From Rhodobiaceae bacterium (lineage in GTDB: Bacteria; Pseudomonadota; Alphaproteobacteria; Rhizobiales; Tepidamorphaceae): a stretch of 60,209 nucleotides of DNA. How positions within the stretch are numbered: the first letter of the stretch is position 1; every line of letters begins with the position of its first letter. Below are positions 60,139 through 60,209 of the stretch, piece after piece. Position numbers and translations under genes: made by a program. Under the pieces are notes generated by a model that worked only from the letters and a program-made list of their open reading frames with translations, did no database searches and had not been told where the DNA came from. Location of the stretch: contig JACKJK010000014.1 of the NCBI GenBank assembly GCA_020637985.1, forward strand, positions 1-60,209. Direction: 5' to 3'.

Positions 60139-60209
60139 TCAGGCCGGGCCGCGGTTGTGGCGCTTGTTGACCAGGCTCTTCGCCGTCTCCACGGCCACCG
60201 CCGCATCGC
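60139..60209 (-). CDS. C-terminal end of an unidentified protein
   Basis: The last 22 codons of a minus-strand gene are present ('DAAVAVETAKSLVNKRHNRGPA', given here only in part as 'ETAKSLVNKRHNRGPA'), ending at the TGA at 60139-60141. The rest lies beyond the window. The short helical basic end would suit many enzymes. Its position upstream of DUF1638 makes a corrinoid or one-carbon gene plausible, but the fragment does not show this. The 76 bases before DUF1638 are GC-rich. Confidence 0.5.
   Translation of the reverse strand, partial: DAAVAVETAKSLVNKRHNRGPA

Overview
The window is about 60 kb of GC-rich chromosome from an alphaproteobacterium, most likely a Hyphomicrobiales (Rhizobiales) member. 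The evidence is the glyS-ppdK neighbourhood, the pdxH / lipoprotein / J-protein / fabI / phosphatase block, the TIGR02301, DUF2189 and DUF1499 family proteins, and a four-subunit sarcosine oxidase operon. I see about 62 protein genes and no tRNA, rRNA, CRISPR array, insertion sequence or prophage. Most of it reads as stable core genome.

Layout. 1-8.7 kb: end of glyS, pyruvate phosphate dikinase, MeaB GTPase, a SleB-type wall hydrolase, a DUF2189 membrane protein, an MFS transporter and a dienelactone hydrolase-like enzyme. 8.8-14.5 kb: an AcuI-type reductase, a thioesterase divergent from a MarR regulator with two copies of a palindromic operator between them, a tyrosine phosphatase / HD phosphohydrolase / YgfZ cluster, and a PyrC-family amidohydrolase. 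14.5-17.7 kb: mostly small or unknown proteins, including two small exported proteins behind a strikingly AT-rich leader. 17.8-24.7 kb: SRAP peptidase, acetyltransferase, GlcD-type dehydrogenase, Sua5, acyl-CoA dehydrogenase, HDAC-like deacetylase and xseB. 24.7-32.5 kb: a membrane alpha/beta-hydrolase-like protein, dxs, a TadG-like protein, TlyA methyltransferase, a second methyltransferase and a LysE exporter.

32.5-45.1 kb: alanine dehydrogenase divergent from an Lrp/AsnC regulator, a RibB with a degenerate RibA half, aroC, two copper-related periplasmic genes, a histidine phosphatase, an MDR oxidoreductase, fabI, a CbpA-like J protein, a lipoprotein, pdxH, an SDR, an FG-GAP repeat protein, an ArgO-type exporter and a 59-residue protein. 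45.4-52.4 kb: a class III aminotransferase, an acyl-CoA ligase, a DUF1499 protein, an MBL hydrolase, BioY and a GlxA/GbdR-type AraC regulator. 52.7-60.2 kb: soxB-soxD-soxA-soxG-sdaA on the plus strand, facing a DUF1638 gene and the tail of another gene.

The clearest functional unit is the last one. Sarcosine oxidase demethylates sarcosine to glycine and passes the one-carbon unit to tetrahydrofolate. Glycine plus that unit can give serine, and SdaA deaminates serine to pyruvate. A GbdR-like regulator is divergent from the operon. This fits growth on glycine betaine or related methylated amines. I found no convincing evidence of a wholly new multi-gene system. The best leads are the MarR operator pair with a probably leaderless regulator, the two small exported proteins under the AT-rich region, the PyrC family with glutamine in its first metal-ligand position, the RibBX-like riboflavin protein, and the basic tail on SoxD.
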